A stretch of DNA of 33,540 nt from the NCBI GenBank assembly GCA_002007425.1, contig MUGK01000069.1:1-33540 (forward strand). Reading direction: 5' to 3'. Shown here piece after piece: positions 17,465 through 27,021 of the stretch. Made by a program: the position numbers and the translations under genes. The DNA is from Chromatiales bacterium USCg_Taylor. GTDB lineage: Bacteria; Pseudomonadota; Gammaproteobacteria; JACCXJ01. The number at the start of each line of letters is the position of its first letter. Position 1 is the stretch's first letter. A model generated the notes under the pieces. That model was not told the origin of the DNA, made no database searches, and was given only the letters and a program-made list of their open reading frames with translations.

Positions 17465-18781
17465 ATGCGCGTGCCCGAAGAAGCGTCGCCCGGGCCCGAA
17501 GCGGCGTTTTACTTCACTACGCCGGCCTTGACGCAACGGCTGGAGCTGGTCCGCCACCTTATCGACCACAGCGATCGGCTACTGCTCGTGATCGGCGAGC
17601 GGCATAGCGGAAAAACCACGCTCGCGGACCAAGTGCTGGCGCGGGCGCCGGACACCTGGTTAGTGACGCGATTTCATGCGAATCCCATGCTCGACTCCCG
17701 CTTGCTCCTCAGGGACCTCGCGGTCGCGATCGGCGCCAACGCGTCGGGAGCGGATCGCAAGGCATTGACCGAGGCGATCGGCGCGATCCTCAGCCAGCGT
17801 GAACAGCATAGTCTCATTTCTGTGTTATTCGTTGATGACGCCCATGTACTGCCCGCCGATGCGCTCAAGCTCCTATTTGCTCGCGGACGCTCCAAGCCAG
17901 GCGCGTTGCGTGTTGTTTTGCTGTGTGAACCGCACATTAACACCATACTCGAGGCCCCGGAGCTCCAGTCCCTGCGAGAGACTATCGTCCATATTTTGGA
18001 CATGCCATCTTTTACCCTCGAGCAGACGCGGGCCTATCTCGATGCCCGTTACAACCGCAGCGGCTTAGCGAGATCTCTGCCGCTAGACGGCACCGAGGTC
18101 GCGCGAATACATGGGGGATCCGCCGGATCCCCCGGACGCATCGATCGCCTCATGCTGCAAACCCTCAAACAACCGCCGCCCGCCGGGAATGACCATGAAG
18201 AATCCTCGCCGCGCATCGGTTCCATCGCGAAGCACCCATGGCGTCTCAACACCGTCGCTGCATTGCTCGCCGCGGTGAGTATCATTATCGCGATCGACTC
18301 TCTCCAAGACCGATTCCTTCGCCTCCCGTCCGAGGATCCGGCGCCGATCGAGCTTTCCCCGCCGAAACAAGCGTCGTTAGCGCCGCCCGCCGCCGCGCGG
18401 CCGCAACCGCCGAAGACTAACCAACCGAAGCTCAAATCCGGCGCGGCCGCACCCACGGCCGGAGAAAACACCCGGATCGAACCTGTGCTGACGCTCCCGC
18501 GGCCACTGCCGCCCGAGCAGTATGTGTTACAACTGCTGGCGATGCGGGATCCGGCCGCCGGCGAACGGTTCCTGGCACAGCATAAGATCGGCGGCCGGGG
18601 GCGCGTGGTTGCGATCCGGCGCAAGGGTCAGACGTGGTACCTCGTCGTCCTCGGCCCGTTCCCCGATCGCCGCGCCGCAAGCGCGGCCGTGCGAACCTTA
18701 CCGAAGGCGATACAAGCCCAACAACCTTGGCCGCGCCGAATTGCCGACTTGGACGCGCTGGGAAACCCTCAGCAGCGGTAG
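17465..18781 (+). CDS. damX: DamX-like AAA/SPOR cell-division protein
   Basis: Protein of 438 residues with an N-terminal AAA ATPase-like domain (Walker A IGERHSGKTTLADQ near residues 43-56; Walker B SVLFVDDAHVL near 120-130). One membrane helix lies near 260-277 (TVAALLAAVSIIIAI). A proline/alanine-rich linker and a C-terminal SPOR domain (EQYVLQLLAMRDPAAGERFL to WYLVVLGPFPDRRAA) follow. SPOR domains direct the protein to septal peptidoglycan. The order aroK-aroB-damX is conserved in Gammaproteobacteria. ATG at 17465 lies 51 bases after aroB. Confidence 0.9.
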   Translation: MRVPEEASPGPEAAFYFTTPALTQRLELVRHLIDHSDRLLLVIGERHSGKTTLADQVLARAPDTWLVTRFHANPMLDSRLLLRDLAVAIGANASGADRKALTEAIGAILSQREQHSLISVLFVDDAHVLPADALKLLFARGRSKPGALRVVLLCEPHINTILEAPELQSLRETIVHILDMPSFTLEQTRAYLDARYNRSGLARSLPLDGTEVARIHGGSAGSPGRIDRLMLQTLKQPPPAGNDHEESSPRIGSIAKHPWRLNTVAALLAAVSIIIAIDSLQDRFLRLPSEDPAPIELSPPKQASLAPPAAARPQPPKTNQPKLKSGAAAPTAGENTRIEPVLTLPRPLPPEQYVLQLLAMRDPAAGERFLAQHKIGGRGRVVAIRRKGQTWYLVVLGPFPDRRAASAAVRTLPKAIQAQQPWPRRIADLDALGNPQQR

Positions 18782-18860
18782 TTCCCAACGCTCAAGCGAG
18801 CACGAAAGGCGCTATTTCGTCGCCCCGCCGCGCTACCATCGAAAAACCGAGGGTTGATAT

Positions 18861-18878
18861 GGCGTTAATGCGAACGCC
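18861..18878. promoter_or_regulatory. Perfect palindrome beside the gltB promoter
   Basis: GGCGTT-AATGCG-AACGCC is a perfect 6-bp inverted repeat with a 6-base centre, ending immediately before the proposed -35 box of the gltB promoter. It could be an operator for a regulator of glutamate synthase, or a weak hairpin at the end of damX, which stops 80 bases upstream. The role is inferred from position only. Confidence 0.35.
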
Positions 18879-18907
18879 GTGACACTCCCGAATCGCGGCT
18901 ATATACT
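18879..18907 (+). promoter_or_regulatory. Sigma70-type promoter of gltBD
   Basis: GTGACA at 18879-18884 and TATACT at 18902-18907 are separated by 17 bases and match the sigma70 consensus at 5/6 positions each. Transcription would start near 18914 and leave an untranslated leader of about 280 bases before gltB. No other comparably good match was noticed in the damX-gltB gap. Confidence 0.55.
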
Positions 18908-18913
18908 CATGGG

Positions 18914-19195
18914 CCGGTCTTGGTTATATAGGTCCCGCAGAGGGGCTCGTATTACCATGCCTAGGCGGATCCGTGCGCTAGGCGCTATGCCTCATGATCT
19001 CGAAATAACACGTCAGTCGACGAGCCATGGAAGGCGGAACGCCGAGGCGAGGAGCCCGCGATAGCCGTCCTCTAGATGGACGGCGTAGAGTCATTGAGCG
19101 AAGGCACGCGCGAGTTGGATGTCCTGTCGCACATACCGAGGGCCGCGGCGAAAACGAATATTCGAGTTTTAACTCATCAGGACGGTGATGTAGCT
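18914..19195 (+). promoter_or_regulatory. Long structured 5' leader of gltB
   Basis: The damX-gltB gap of 414 bases holds the promoter and this likely leader. Visible structures are GCCTAG/CTAGGC (18959-18964 with 18978-18983), the competing AGGC/GCCT stem (18980-18983 with 18989-18992), the duplicated 97-bp element (19018-19114) with two hairpins, and the palindrome CGAATATTCG (19155-19164). The 7-base strand CCGTCCT (19065-19071) can pair with AGGACGG (19179-19185), 10 bases before the gltB ATG. It does not match a riboswitch class I recognise. A cis-acting regulatory role is inference. Confidence 0.45.
19018..19114 (+). repeat. 97-bp structured repeat element, copy 1
   Basis: This stretch is repeated at 33444-33540 with 93 of 97 identical bases. 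It contains hairpin 1 (GGCG-GAA-CGCC, 19033-19043) and hairpin 2 (GCCGTCC-TCTAGAT-GGACGGC, 19064-19084). All four differences between copies fall in the hairpin 1 stem and keep it paired: C-G becomes T-A and G-C becomes C-G. The left edge is sharp. It lies in the leader of gltB, upstream of the true gltB start, so it is not needed as coding sequence. The class of element is unknown to me: cis-regulatory RNA, small RNA gene or mobile palindromic repeat. Confidence 0.8.
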
Positions 19196-22100
19196 ATGCA
19201 TTGGGTTGGGCATACGCAAGAGGGTCTCTATGACCCCGCATTCGAACATGACGCTTGCGGTGTCGGCTTCGTGGTTGACATAAAGGGAAGACAATCCCAT
19301 ACCATCGTGACGCAAGCATTGACGATCCTAAAAAATCTCATGCATCGCGGCGCGTGCGGGTGTGAAGACAATACCGGCGACGGCTGCGGCATCCTGCTGC
19401 AAATGCCACACGGGTTTCTCGCCCGCGAATGCGCCAAACTCGGGATAAACCTGCCGGCCCTCGGCCAGTACGGTGCCGGCTTGGTCTTTCTGCCGCGGGA
19501 CCCGGCCCAAGCGCGGATATGCCGCGATCGCTTCGAGGCTATCATAAGAGAGGAAGGGCAGCGGGCGCTCGGCTGGCGGGCGGTCCCCGCCGACGACACG
19601 CTCATCGGCCCGTCGGCACAAGCCGTAGAGCCGAGCTTCAGGCAGGTGTTCATCGGTCGATCGGTGGAGATCGGCGACGAGGCCGCCTTCGAACGCCGCT
19701 TATACGTGATCCGCAAACGCATCGAGCACGCGATCCGGGACTCCGATCTGTCCGAGCGTGGCATGTTCTACATTCCCAGCCTGTCGTGCCGCACGCTCAT
19801 TTACAAGGGGATGTTGACGGGGAATCAAATCGAAGCGATGTTTCCCGATATCGTCGATCCGGCGGTCGAATCCGCGCTCGCCTTAGTGCACCAGCGTTTC
19901 TCCACGAATACCTTTCCTTCCTGGCCGCTCGCGCAACCGTTCCGCTACATTTCCCACAACGGTGAGATCAACACCTTGCGCGGCAATATCAATTGGATGC
20001 GCGCCCGGGAGGCGCTTTGCGCATCGCCCCTCTTCGGCGAGGATCTCAAAAAGCTGTTCCCGATCATCGACGAGGAAGGCAGCGATTCGGCGTGCTTCGA
20101 TAACGTGCTGGAGTTCTTGCATATGAGCGGCCGTCCGCTCGCGCACGCGGTACTGATGATGATCCCGGAAGCCTGGAGCGGCCATGAGTCGATGAACGAT
20201 GAACGCAAAGCGTTCTACGATTACCACGGCTGTCTGATGGAGCCCTGGGACGGGCCCGCTTCCATCGCGTTCACGGACGGAACCGTGATCGGCGCGGTGC
20301 TCGATCGGAACGGCTTGCGCCCATCGCGTTACTACGTCACCAAGGACGGTTTGGTCGTCATGGCCTCCGAGGTGGGCGTACTGGATATTCCACCGGAAAA
20401 CGTTTTGATTAAGGAACGCCTGCACCCCGGACGTATCTTCCTCGTCGATACCCGCGAAGGACGCATCATCGATGACGCGGAGCTCAAGCACACGTTCGCG
20501 AGCGCCCACCCCTACCGCACATGGCTCTCTCAGAGCATCGTGGCGCTCGAACGGTTGCCCGAACCGCCCGAAGTACACGAACCCGATCACGCAACGGTGC
20601 TCAGGCGGCAGCAAGCATTTGGGTATACGCACGAGGATCTGCGGCTCATTATGGCGCCCATGGCGATGACCGGGGAAGAAGCGATCGGGTCCATGGGCAC
20701 CGACGCAGCGCTGGCGGTGCTATCGAACCGCCCGCGGTTGCTCTACGATTACTTCAAGCAGCTCTTCGCGCAGGTGACGAACCCGCCGCTCGATGGCATT
20801 CGCGAAGAGTTGGTCACCCAGATCGAAACCCCCATCGGCCCCGAAGGCAACCTGCTTAACCCGGGTCCCGAGAGCTGCCGGTTATTGAAACTCAAAACGC
20901 CGATCCTCGACAACGGCGAGCTCGCCAAGATCCGTCATCTCGATCTGCCTGGATTTCGCTCCACGACCATCCCGATCTTGTTCCCGGCCGCCGAGGGCGG
21001 CACCGGGCTCGCACGGGCCATGCAGGAGACCTGCGCGCGCGCGAGCCAAGCCATTGCCGAGGGATCGACCTACATCATTCTCTCCGATCGCGGCGTCAAC
21101 GAGCATTGTGCGCCGATACCGGCGTTGCTCGCGACCGCAGGCGTGCATCACCATTTGGTCCGCGAAGGCACGCGCATCAAGGCGGGCCTGGTCGTGGAAA
21201 CCGGCGAGCCGCGCGAGGTTCATCATGCCGCCGCGCTCATCGGCTACGGCGCCGGCGCCATCAATCCCTACTTGGCGTTCGAGACGCTCAACGACATGAT
21301 TCATCAGGGGCTCTTGGAAGGCGTCGATCACGCCCAGGCGGTGAAAAACTACATCAAGGCTTTGAACAAGGGCGTGCTCAAGGTCATATCCAAGGTGGGG
21401 ATCTCCACCATCCAGTCCTATCGTGGCGCTCAGATCTTCGAGGCCGTGGGACTAGAGCGGGAATTAGTCGATACCTACTTTACCCGGACCGCGTCGCGTA
21501 TCGGCGGAATTGGGATCAAGGTGATCGCCATGGAGATCGCGTTGCGCCACCACCGCGCGTTCACACAGCGGCCGGCCGGGAAGCCCGATCTCGACTGGGG
21601 CGGCGAATATCAGTGGCGGCGCGATGGCGAGTACCATCTCTTCAATCCCGATACGGTATTCAAGCTTCAGCATGCGACGCGTACCGGACAATACGAAGTC
21701 TTCAAAGAGTACACGCGCTTAGTAGACGAACAGAACGAGAACCTGGCGACGCTGCGTGGCTTGTTCGAATTCAAGCTTGCGGAAAATCCAATCCCGCTGG
21801 AAGACGTGGAGCGGGCGGAATCGATCCTCAAGCGCTTCGCGACCGGCGCAATGTCCTATGGCTCGATCAGCCAAGAAGCGCACGAGACGCTCGCGATCGC
21901 CATGAACCGTATGGGCGCCAAATCCAATACCGGCGAGGGCGGCGAAGATCCAGCGCGCTTCAAGCCCGATGCGAACGGGGACTTGCGCCGCAGCGCCGTC
22001 AAACAGGTCGCCTCGGGCCGCTTCGGCGTCACCAGCGAGTACCTCGTCAATGCCGATGACATCCAGATCAAGATCGCCCAAGGCGCCAAGCCCGGCGAGG

Positions 22101-23734
22101 GCGGACAGTTGCCCGGCCACAAGGTCTATCCGTGGATCGCCAAGGTGCGCTTCTCGACACCCGGGGTCGGTTTGATTTCACCGCCGCCGCATCACGATAT
22201 CTACTCGATCGAGGACCTCGCCCAGCTCATCCACGATCTCAAGAACTCGAATCCGCGAGCGCGCATCCACGTCAAGCTCGTGGCGGAGGTTGGTGTGGGG
22301 ACCATCGCCGCCGGAGTCGCCAAGGCGCACGCCGATGGAGGCACCGGGGCCTCGCCCGTCACCTCGCTCAAGCATGCCGGGGTGCCTTGGGAGCTAGGTC
22401 TCGCCGAAACTCAGCAGGTATTGGTCATGAACAAGCTCCGCGATCGCATCGTGGTGCAGACCGACGGCCAACTCAAGACCGGACGCGATGTGGTAATCGC
22501 GGCGCTCCTCGGCGCCGAGGAATACGGTTTCTCGACCGCACCGCTCGTGGTCGCGGGTTGCATCATGATGCGCGTCTGCCACCTCAACACCTGTCCGGTC
22601 GGCATCGCGACCCAGGATCCGGAGCTGCGCAAGAAATTTAACGGTCAGCCTGAATTTGTTGAAAACTTCTTCCGTTTCATCGCCCAGGAGATCCGCGAGA
22701 CCATGTCACGGCTCGGCTTCCGTACCGTGGACGAGATGATCGGACGAGCAGACAAGCTGGACATGAGGAAGGCCATCACGCACTGGAAGGCGAAAGGCTT
22801 GGATTTCTCGCAGATCCTGCACCAGCCGCAGATGGGTCCAGAGGTCGCGATTCGCAGGATCCGGGAGCAAGATCACGGGCTCGCCAAGTCTCTGGATATA
22901 ACAACACTCATCCCGCTTTGCCGGGCAGCGCTGGAGGTGCAAAAACCGCTCAACATCATTCTTCCTATCCGCAACATCAACCGCACCGTAGGCACCCTCC
23001 TCGGCTTCGAGATCACGCGCCGCTACGGCGCCGAGGGCCTGCCCGACAACACCATACGCATCCACTTCACGGGTTCGGCGGGCCAAAGCTTCGGAGCCTT
23101 CCTGTCACGCGGCGTGACCATGACCCTCGAGGGCGACGCCAACGACTACCTCGGCAAGGGTCTGTCGGGAGGCAAGATCATTCTCCATCCGCCGCGGCAT
23201 TCCACCTTGGTCGCCGAGGATAATATCATCGTCGGTAACGTCGTGCTCTACGGGGCCACCGGCGGCGAAGTCTATATACGCGGCATCGCGGGCGAGCGCT
23301 TCGCGGTACGCAACAGCGGCGCGCTCGCCGTGGTGGAGGGCGTCGGCGACCACGCCTGCGAATACATGACCGGAGGCCGCGTCGTGGTGCTGGGACACAC
23401 CGGACGCAACTTCGCAGCCGGGATGTCGGGTGGCACCGCCTACGTGCTGAATCTCGACGGTGGCTTCGAACGCCGCTGCAACCTCGGCATGGTCGATCTC
23501 GAATCCTTAACCGATCCCGCGGAGATTGACTGCATCAAGGACATGCTCCACCGCCATGCCCGCTATACCCAGAGCACGGTCGCGCAGAAAACCCTGGATA
23601 ACTGGACGTCCATGCAGCGCAAATTCGTGAAGATCATGCCTAAAGACTACAAACGCGTGCTGGCGGCCATCGTCAAGGCCCAGGCCACCGGCGTCCCGGA
23701 AGAACAGGCAGTAATGGAAGCCGCTCATGGGTAA
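19196..23734 (+). CDS. gltB: Glutamate synthase (NADPH) large subunit
   Basis: Large subunit of NADPH-glutamate synthase, 1512 residues, making two glutamates from glutamine and 2-oxoglutarate. The start [20 protein letters not shown] precedes the class II glutaminase nucleophile C21 (DACGVGF), exposed by removal of a 20-residue propeptide. The central and FMN-binding synthase domains follow ([20 protein letters not shown] and [15 protein letters not shown]). The 3Fe-4S cysteines are C1122, C1128 and C1133 in [18 protein letters not shown] beta-helix domain ends the protein. In-frame codons from 19076 exist but lie inside the repeat element and do not resemble the family. It overlaps gltD by 8 bases. 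Confidence 0.95.
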   Translation: MHWVGHTQEGLYDPAFEHDACGVGFVVDIKGRQSHTIVTQALTILKNLMHRGACGCEDNTGDGCGILLQMPHGFLARECAKLGINLPALGQYGAGLVFLPRDPAQARICRDRFEAIIREEGQRALGWRAVPADDTLIGPSAQAVEPSFRQVFIGRSVEIGDEAAFERRLYVIRKRIEHAIRDSDLSERGMFYIPSLSCRTLIYKGMLTGNQIEAMFPDIVDPAVESALALVHQRFSTNTFPSWPLAQPFRYISHNGEINTLRGNINWMRAREALCASPLFGEDLKKLFPIIDEEGSDSACFDNVLEFLHMSGRPLAHAVLMMIPEAWSGHESMNDERKAFYDYHGCLMEPWDGPASIAFTDGTVIGAVLDRNGLRPSRYYVTKDGLVVMASEVGVLDIPPENVLIKERLHPGRIFLVDTREGRIIDDAELKHTFASAHPYRTWLSQSIVALERLPEPPEVHEPDHATVLRRQQAFGYTHEDLRLIMAPMAMTGEEAIGSMGTDAALAVLSNRPRLLYDYFKQLFAQVTNPPLDGIREELVTQIETPIGPEGNLLNPGPESCRLLKLKTPILDNGELAKIRHLDLPGFRSTTIPILFPAAEGGTGLARAMQETCARASQAIAEGSTYIILSDRGVNEHCAPIPALLATAGVHHHLVREGTRIKAGLVVETGEPREVHHAAALIGYGAGAINPYLAFETLNDMIHQGLLEGVDHAQAVKNYIKALNKGVLKVISKVGISTIQSYRGAQIFEAVGLERELVDTYFTRTASRIGGIGIKVIAMEIALRHHRAFTQRPAGKPDLDWGGEYQWRRDGEYHLFNPDTVFKLQHATRTGQYEVFKEYTRLVDEQNENLATLRGLFEFKLAENPIPLEDVERAESILKRFATGAMSYGSISQEAHETLAIAMNRMGAKSNTGEGGEDPARFKPDANGDLRRSAVKQVASGRFGVTSEYLVNADDIQIKIAQGAKPGEGGQLPGHKVYPWIAKVRFSTPGVGLISPPPHHDIYSIEDLAQLIHDLKNSNPRARIHVKLVAEVGVGTIAAGVAKAHADGGTGASPVTSLKHAGVPWELGLAETQQVLVMNKLRDRIVVQTDGQLKTGRDVVIAALLGAEEYGFSTAPLVVAGCIMMRVCHLNTCPVGIATQDPELRKKFNGQPEFVENFFRFIAQEIRETMSRLGFRTVDEMIGRADKLDMRKAITHWKAKGLDFSQILHQPQMGPEVAIRRIREQDHGLAKSLDITTLIPLCRAALEVQKPLNIILPIRNINRTVGTLLGFEITRRYGAEGLPDNTIRIHFTGSAGQSFGAFLSRGVTMTLEGDANDYLGKGLSGGKIILHPPRHSTLVAEDNIIVGNVVLYGATGGEVYIRGIAGERFAVRNSGALAVVEGVGDHACEYMTGGRVVVLGHTGRNFAAGMSGGTAYVLNLDGGFERRCNLGMVDLESLTDPAEIDCIKDMLHRHARYTQSTVAQKTLDNWTSMQRKFVKIMPKDYKRVLAAIVKAQATGVPEEQAVMEAAHG

Positions 23735-25175
23735 GGTGACCGGATTCGTAGAATTCAAGCGCCAGAAGCAACCGTACCGCCCCATCCAGAGCCGCGTCCA
23801 TGATTGGGATCAGGTCATGTCGCCGTGGCCCCAGGAAGCGCTCAAGCAGCAAGCCGCGCGCTGCATGGATTGCGGGATCCCGTTCTGCCACCAGGGTTGC
23901 CCCTTGGGCAACCTGATCCCGGATTGGAACGAACTCGTCTATCGAAATCTCTGGCGCGAGGCTATAGACCGCTTGCATGCGACCAATAACTTTCCGGAAT
24001 TCACCGGGACCCTGTGCCCCGCCCCTTGCGAAGGCGCCTGCGTGCTCGGTATCAATAACGATCCGGTGACGATCAAGGCGGTCGAGCTCACGATTATCGA
24101 TCGGGCGTTTGCCGAGGGTTGGGTCGAGCCCGCCCCTCCCGCGCTCGAAACCCGTAAGAGAGTCGCCGTCGTCGGCTCGGGCCCAGCCGGGCTGGCGGCC
24201 GCCCAACAGTTGCGGCGCGCCGGGCATGCGGTCACGGTATTCGAGCGCGCCGATCGGATCGGAGGCCTACTACGCTACGGCATCCCGGAATTCAAGATGG
24301 AGAAGCGCGTTCTCGACCGGCGCTTGCGGCAGCTCGAGCGGGAAGGCGTACAGTTTCGGGTGAACGCACATGTGGGGCACAATGTCTCGGCCGAGGAGCT
24401 GCGCCGGGAGTTCGATGCGATCCTCCTCACGGGCGGTGCGTGCGCCCCTCGTGATCTGCCGGTCCCCGGCCGCGAGCTTAAAGGAATTCATTTCGCGATG
24501 GAGTATCTAACACACCAAAACCGCCGCTGCGAAGGGGATGTCATAGCCGATGCCGAGTTTATCAGTGCGTACGCTAAGCACGTCGTCATCATCGGCGGCG
24601 GTGATACAGGCGCCGACTGCCTTGGAACAGTCCACCGCCAAGACGCCGCCTCGGTGCACCAACTCGAAATTCTCTCCAGACCCCCGGCCGAGCGCGCCGC
24701 GAACAACCCCTGGCCGCTATGGCCGAATGTTTACCGGGTGTCGTCCGCTCACGAAGAAGGCGGCGAACGGGTCTATTCGGTATCGACCAAGCAGTTTAAG
24801 GGCGACGGGCGAAACCACGTCAAGGCACTGGAACTTGTTCAAGTCGAGATCGAACAAGTCAATGGACGACCAAGCTTCAAGGAGATCGCTGGATCGGGCT
24901 TTGAGCTGCCCTGTGATCTGGTGCTGCTGGCGATGGGTTTCACCGGTCCCGAGAAACCCGGGATGCTGGAGCAGCTCGGAGTGCAGCTCGCCGAGCAGGG
25001 CAATGTCTGGCGCGACAAGAACTGGATGACCAGTGCGCCCGGCGTGTTCACCGCGGGCGATATGCAGCGTGGCCAGTCACTCATCGTCTGGGCCATCGCG
25101 GAAGGCCGATCGGCGGCGCGCGGGATCGACAGCTTCTTGATGGGGAGCTCGGACCTACCGGCGCCGGTTTCATAA
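23727..25175 (+). CDS. gltD: Glutamate synthase (NADPH) small subunit
   Basis: Small subunit of 482 residues, carrying electrons from NADPH through FAD and 4Fe-4S clusters to GltB. The N-terminal cluster cysteines are in [17 protein letters not shown] (C46, C49, C54, C58) and [13 protein letters not shown]. The FAD-binding fold is [20 protein letters not shown], the NADPH fold is [16 protein letters not shown], and the C-terminal FAD contact is [20 protein letters not shown]. It starts 8 bases inside the end of gltB, so the subunits are translationally coupled. Length is normal. Confidence 0.96.
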   Translation: MGKVTGFVEFKRQKQPYRPIQSRVHDWDQVMSPWPQEALKQQAARCMDCGIPFCHQGCPLGNLIPDWNELVYRNLWREAIDRLHATNNFPEFTGTLCPAPCEGACVLGINNDPVTIKAVELTIIDRAFAEGWVEPAPPALETRKRVAVVGSGPAGLAAAQQLRRAGHAVTVFERADRIGGLLRYGIPEFKMEKRVLDRRLRQLEREGVQFRVNAHVGHNVSAEELRREFDAILLTGGACAPRDLPVPGRELKGIHFAMEYLTHQNRRCEGDVIADAEFISAYAKHVVIIGGGDTGADCLGTVHRQDAASVHQLEILSRPPAERAANNPWPLWPNVYRVSSAHEEGGERVYSVSTKQFKGDGRNHVKALELVQVEIEQVNGRPSFKEIAGSGFELPCDLVLLAMGFTGPEKPGMLEQLGVQLAEQGNVWRDKNWMTSAPGVFTAGDMQRGQSLIVWAIAEGRSAARGIDSFLMGSSDLPAPVS

Positions 25176-25222
25176 TCCCAACGCCATAGGCGGTTCACAC
25201 ACGAACCCGCTTAGTAAATTTG

Positions 25223-26287
25223 ATGCCGTCACTGAGAAACGATCGGCTACTGCGCGCGCTTTTGCGCCAACCCGTCGATGTCACACCGATCTGGATCATG
25301 CGCCAGGCCGGGCGCTACCTTCCGGAATACCGTGAAACCCGCGAGCGGGCCGGGAACTTCATGACCTTGTGCACGACACCGGAGCTGGCGTGCGAAGTGA
25401 CGCTGCAACCGCTTGCGCGCTTTCCGCTGGACGCCGCCATTTTGTTCTCCGACATCCTCACGATTCCGCATGCGATGGGCCTCGGCCTCACGGTGCAAGA
25501 AGGGATCGGCCCGCGCTTCGCGCGCCCCGTGCGCACCGAAGGAGACATCAACGCCTTGGCGGTGCCCGATCCCGAGCAAGATCTACGCTACGTGATGGAA
25601 GCCATCCGGCTCATCCGCAAGGAGCTCGACGGCAAGCAACCGCTCATCGGCTTCGCCGGGAGTCCGTGGACGCTCGCAACCTATATGGTCGAAGGCGGGA
25701 GCAGCACAGCCTTCCGGCGTATTAAAAGCCTGATTTACGATAGGCCGCGGAGTGCCCACCGGCTGCTCGATACGCTAGCGCGGGCGGTGGCCGACTATCT
25801 CAATGCACAAACGGCCGCCGGCGCCCAGGCGCTCATGATCTTCGACACGTGGGGCGGCATGCTCACGGCGGCGGCTTTCCACGAGTTCTCGTTGCGTTAT
25901 TTGCGGCAGGTGCTGGCCGCGCTGCGCCGAGAGCACGACGGGCAGCGGATCCCGGTCATCGTATTTACCAAGGGATCAGGCGGCTGGTTGGAGGCGATGG
26001 CCGAGAGCGATTGTGATGCCGTCGGCCTCGATTGGAACATCGACATCGGCGAGGCGAGACGGCGCATCGGTCAGCGTGTCGCCCTTCAAGGGAACCTGGA
26101 CCCCGCGGTGCTCTTCGCGACGCCCGAGCGGATACGCACGGAGGCGTCCGCGATTCTCGCGAGCTACGGCCAAGGCCCGGGCCATGTCTTCAACCTGGGA
26201 CACGGGATCGAGCCGGAGGTCGAACCGGACCACGTCCGGGTCCTGGTCGATGCTGTTCATGAGTTATCCGCACCCTACCACCGCTAG
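25223..26287 (+). CDS. hemE: Uroporphyrinogen decarboxylase
   Basis: Cytoplasmic enzyme of 354 residues that decarboxylates uroporphyrinogen III to coproporphyrinogen III in haem synthesis. Motifs are [20 protein letters not shown] (catalytic and substrate-binding Arg residues), [18 protein letters not shown] (catalytic Asp), [26 protein letters not shown] and [16 protein letters not shown] at 25223 is used although a TTG lies directly before it; the ribosome-binding site is weak. It follows gltD by 47 bases and converges with the Uma2-family gene. Nothing is missing. Confidence 0.96.
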   Translation: MPSLRNDRLLRALLRQPVDVTPIWIMRQAGRYLPEYRETRERAGNFMTLCTTPELACEVTLQPLARFPLDAAILFSDILTIPHAMGLGLTVQEGIGPRFARPVRTEGDINALAVPDPEQDLRYVMEAIRLIRKELDGKQPLIGFAGSPWTLATYMVEGGSSTAFRRIKSLIYDRPRSAHRLLDTLARAVADYLNAQTAAGAQALMIFDTWGGMLTAAAFHEFSLRYLRQVLAALRREHDGQRIPVIVFTKGSGGWLEAMAESDCDAVGLDWNIDIGEARRRIGQRVALQGNLDPAVLFATPERIRTEASAILASYGQGPGHVFNLGHGIEPEVEPDHVRVLVDAVHELSAPYHR

Positions 26288-26312
26288 ATGCAAGATCTCC
26301 CTCTACGCAGAG

Positions 26313-26867
26313 TCAAGGCCACAACGCCGCTAGGCTAAAACGGAGCGCCTCGAAGGGTGGCGCCGAGATCTCTTCCGCCTTGAAGGCGCACTCGAGCCGC
26401 CAGCGGCGTTCGTGCAGAGCGTAGACCTCGAGAGTTTGCGCGTCGGGATCCACGAGCCAGGCATGCCCCACCGCCTGCGCGGCATAGAGGGGCAGCTTGT
26501 CCACCCGGTCCATCTGCGCCGTGGCCGGCGAAAGCACCTCGCACACCCAGTTCGGCGCCAGATCGAAGTAAGCCTTTTCCGGCAAAGCGGGCATTCTCTC
26601 CCGCTGCCAGCCGGCGAGATCGGAGACCAGGATGTCCGATCCCAGGTGCAACTCCGGCTCGTCCAGGATCCACCAACCCCCGGGGCCGTTGCTGCCCTCG
26701 TCGTAGCTCGGAACCAACTTGCCGCCCATGATCGATGAGGCGCGTGCATGCTTGGGCGCCGGTCGCGGCAGGGTGATGCGCTGTCCGTGGATGATCTGCG
26801 CGACAAGATGTGCCGGCACACGACACAGGTCGTCATAGGTGGCGAGGTGTTTGGCGTGGGTGGACAT
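26313..26867 (-). CDS. Uma2-family (PD-(D/E)XK-like) protein
   Basis: Uma2-family protein (formerly DUF820) of 184 residues, a restriction-endonuclease-like fold found in many copies in some bacteria and of uncertain function. Visible motifs are RPAPKHARASSIMGGKL, GPGGWWILDEPELHLG, ILVSDLAGWQRERMPALPEK, NWVCEVLSPATAQMDRVDKL and HAWLVDPDAQTLEVY. The first acidic motif, usually close to EIIDGE, reads QIIHGQ (Q24, H27, Q29), so one or more predicted catalytic acidic residues may be lost, while D and E in SDLAGW and CEVLSP remain. It is solitary, convergent with hemE and divergent from the methyltransferase gene. Confidence 0.85.
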   Translation of the reverse strand: MSTHAKHLATYDDLCRVPAHLVAQIIHGQRITLPRPAPKHARASSIMGGKLVPSYDEGSNGPGGWWILDEPELHLGSDILVSDLAGWQRERMPALPEKAYFDLAPNWVCEVLSPATAQMDRVDKLPLYAAQAVGHAWLVDPDAQTLEVYALHERRWRLECAFKAEEISAPPFEALRFSLAALWP

Positions 26868-27021
26868 GGTACAACGCCAATCGCTGGGCTAATCCATTTT
26901 ACATCGGGCCCGATGGGCCTCCTAGCGGAATCAGTTCGAGTTTCCATGAATGCTATGGGATTTCCAGAGCCGTAAGGCAATGCGAAAATAGCATTGAAAT
27001 TCTTCTACTTCGACGTGTGTT

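Noticed and set aside
19070-19090. H-type pseudoknot between the hairpin 2 loop (TCTA) and TAGA just after the hairpin
   Set aside because: The complement exists, but only one base would span a 7-bp stem, which is sterically unlikely.
19076-19195. A 40-residue N-terminal extension of GltB starting at 19076
   Set aside because: The first 39 bases lie in the duplicated element, the extension has no family resemblance, and a class II glutaminase needs a short propeptide before its catalytic Cys, which the 19196 start provides.
18914-19195. Known riboswitch or housekeeping RNA (glutamine, c-di-GMP, SRP, 6S, RNase P) in the gltB leader
   Set aside because: None of the conserved core sequences I know for these classes is present.
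19883-22059. Long open frames on both strands inside gltB
   Set aside because: They are by-products of GC-rich codon use in gltB; no ribosome-binding sites or family motifs were seen.
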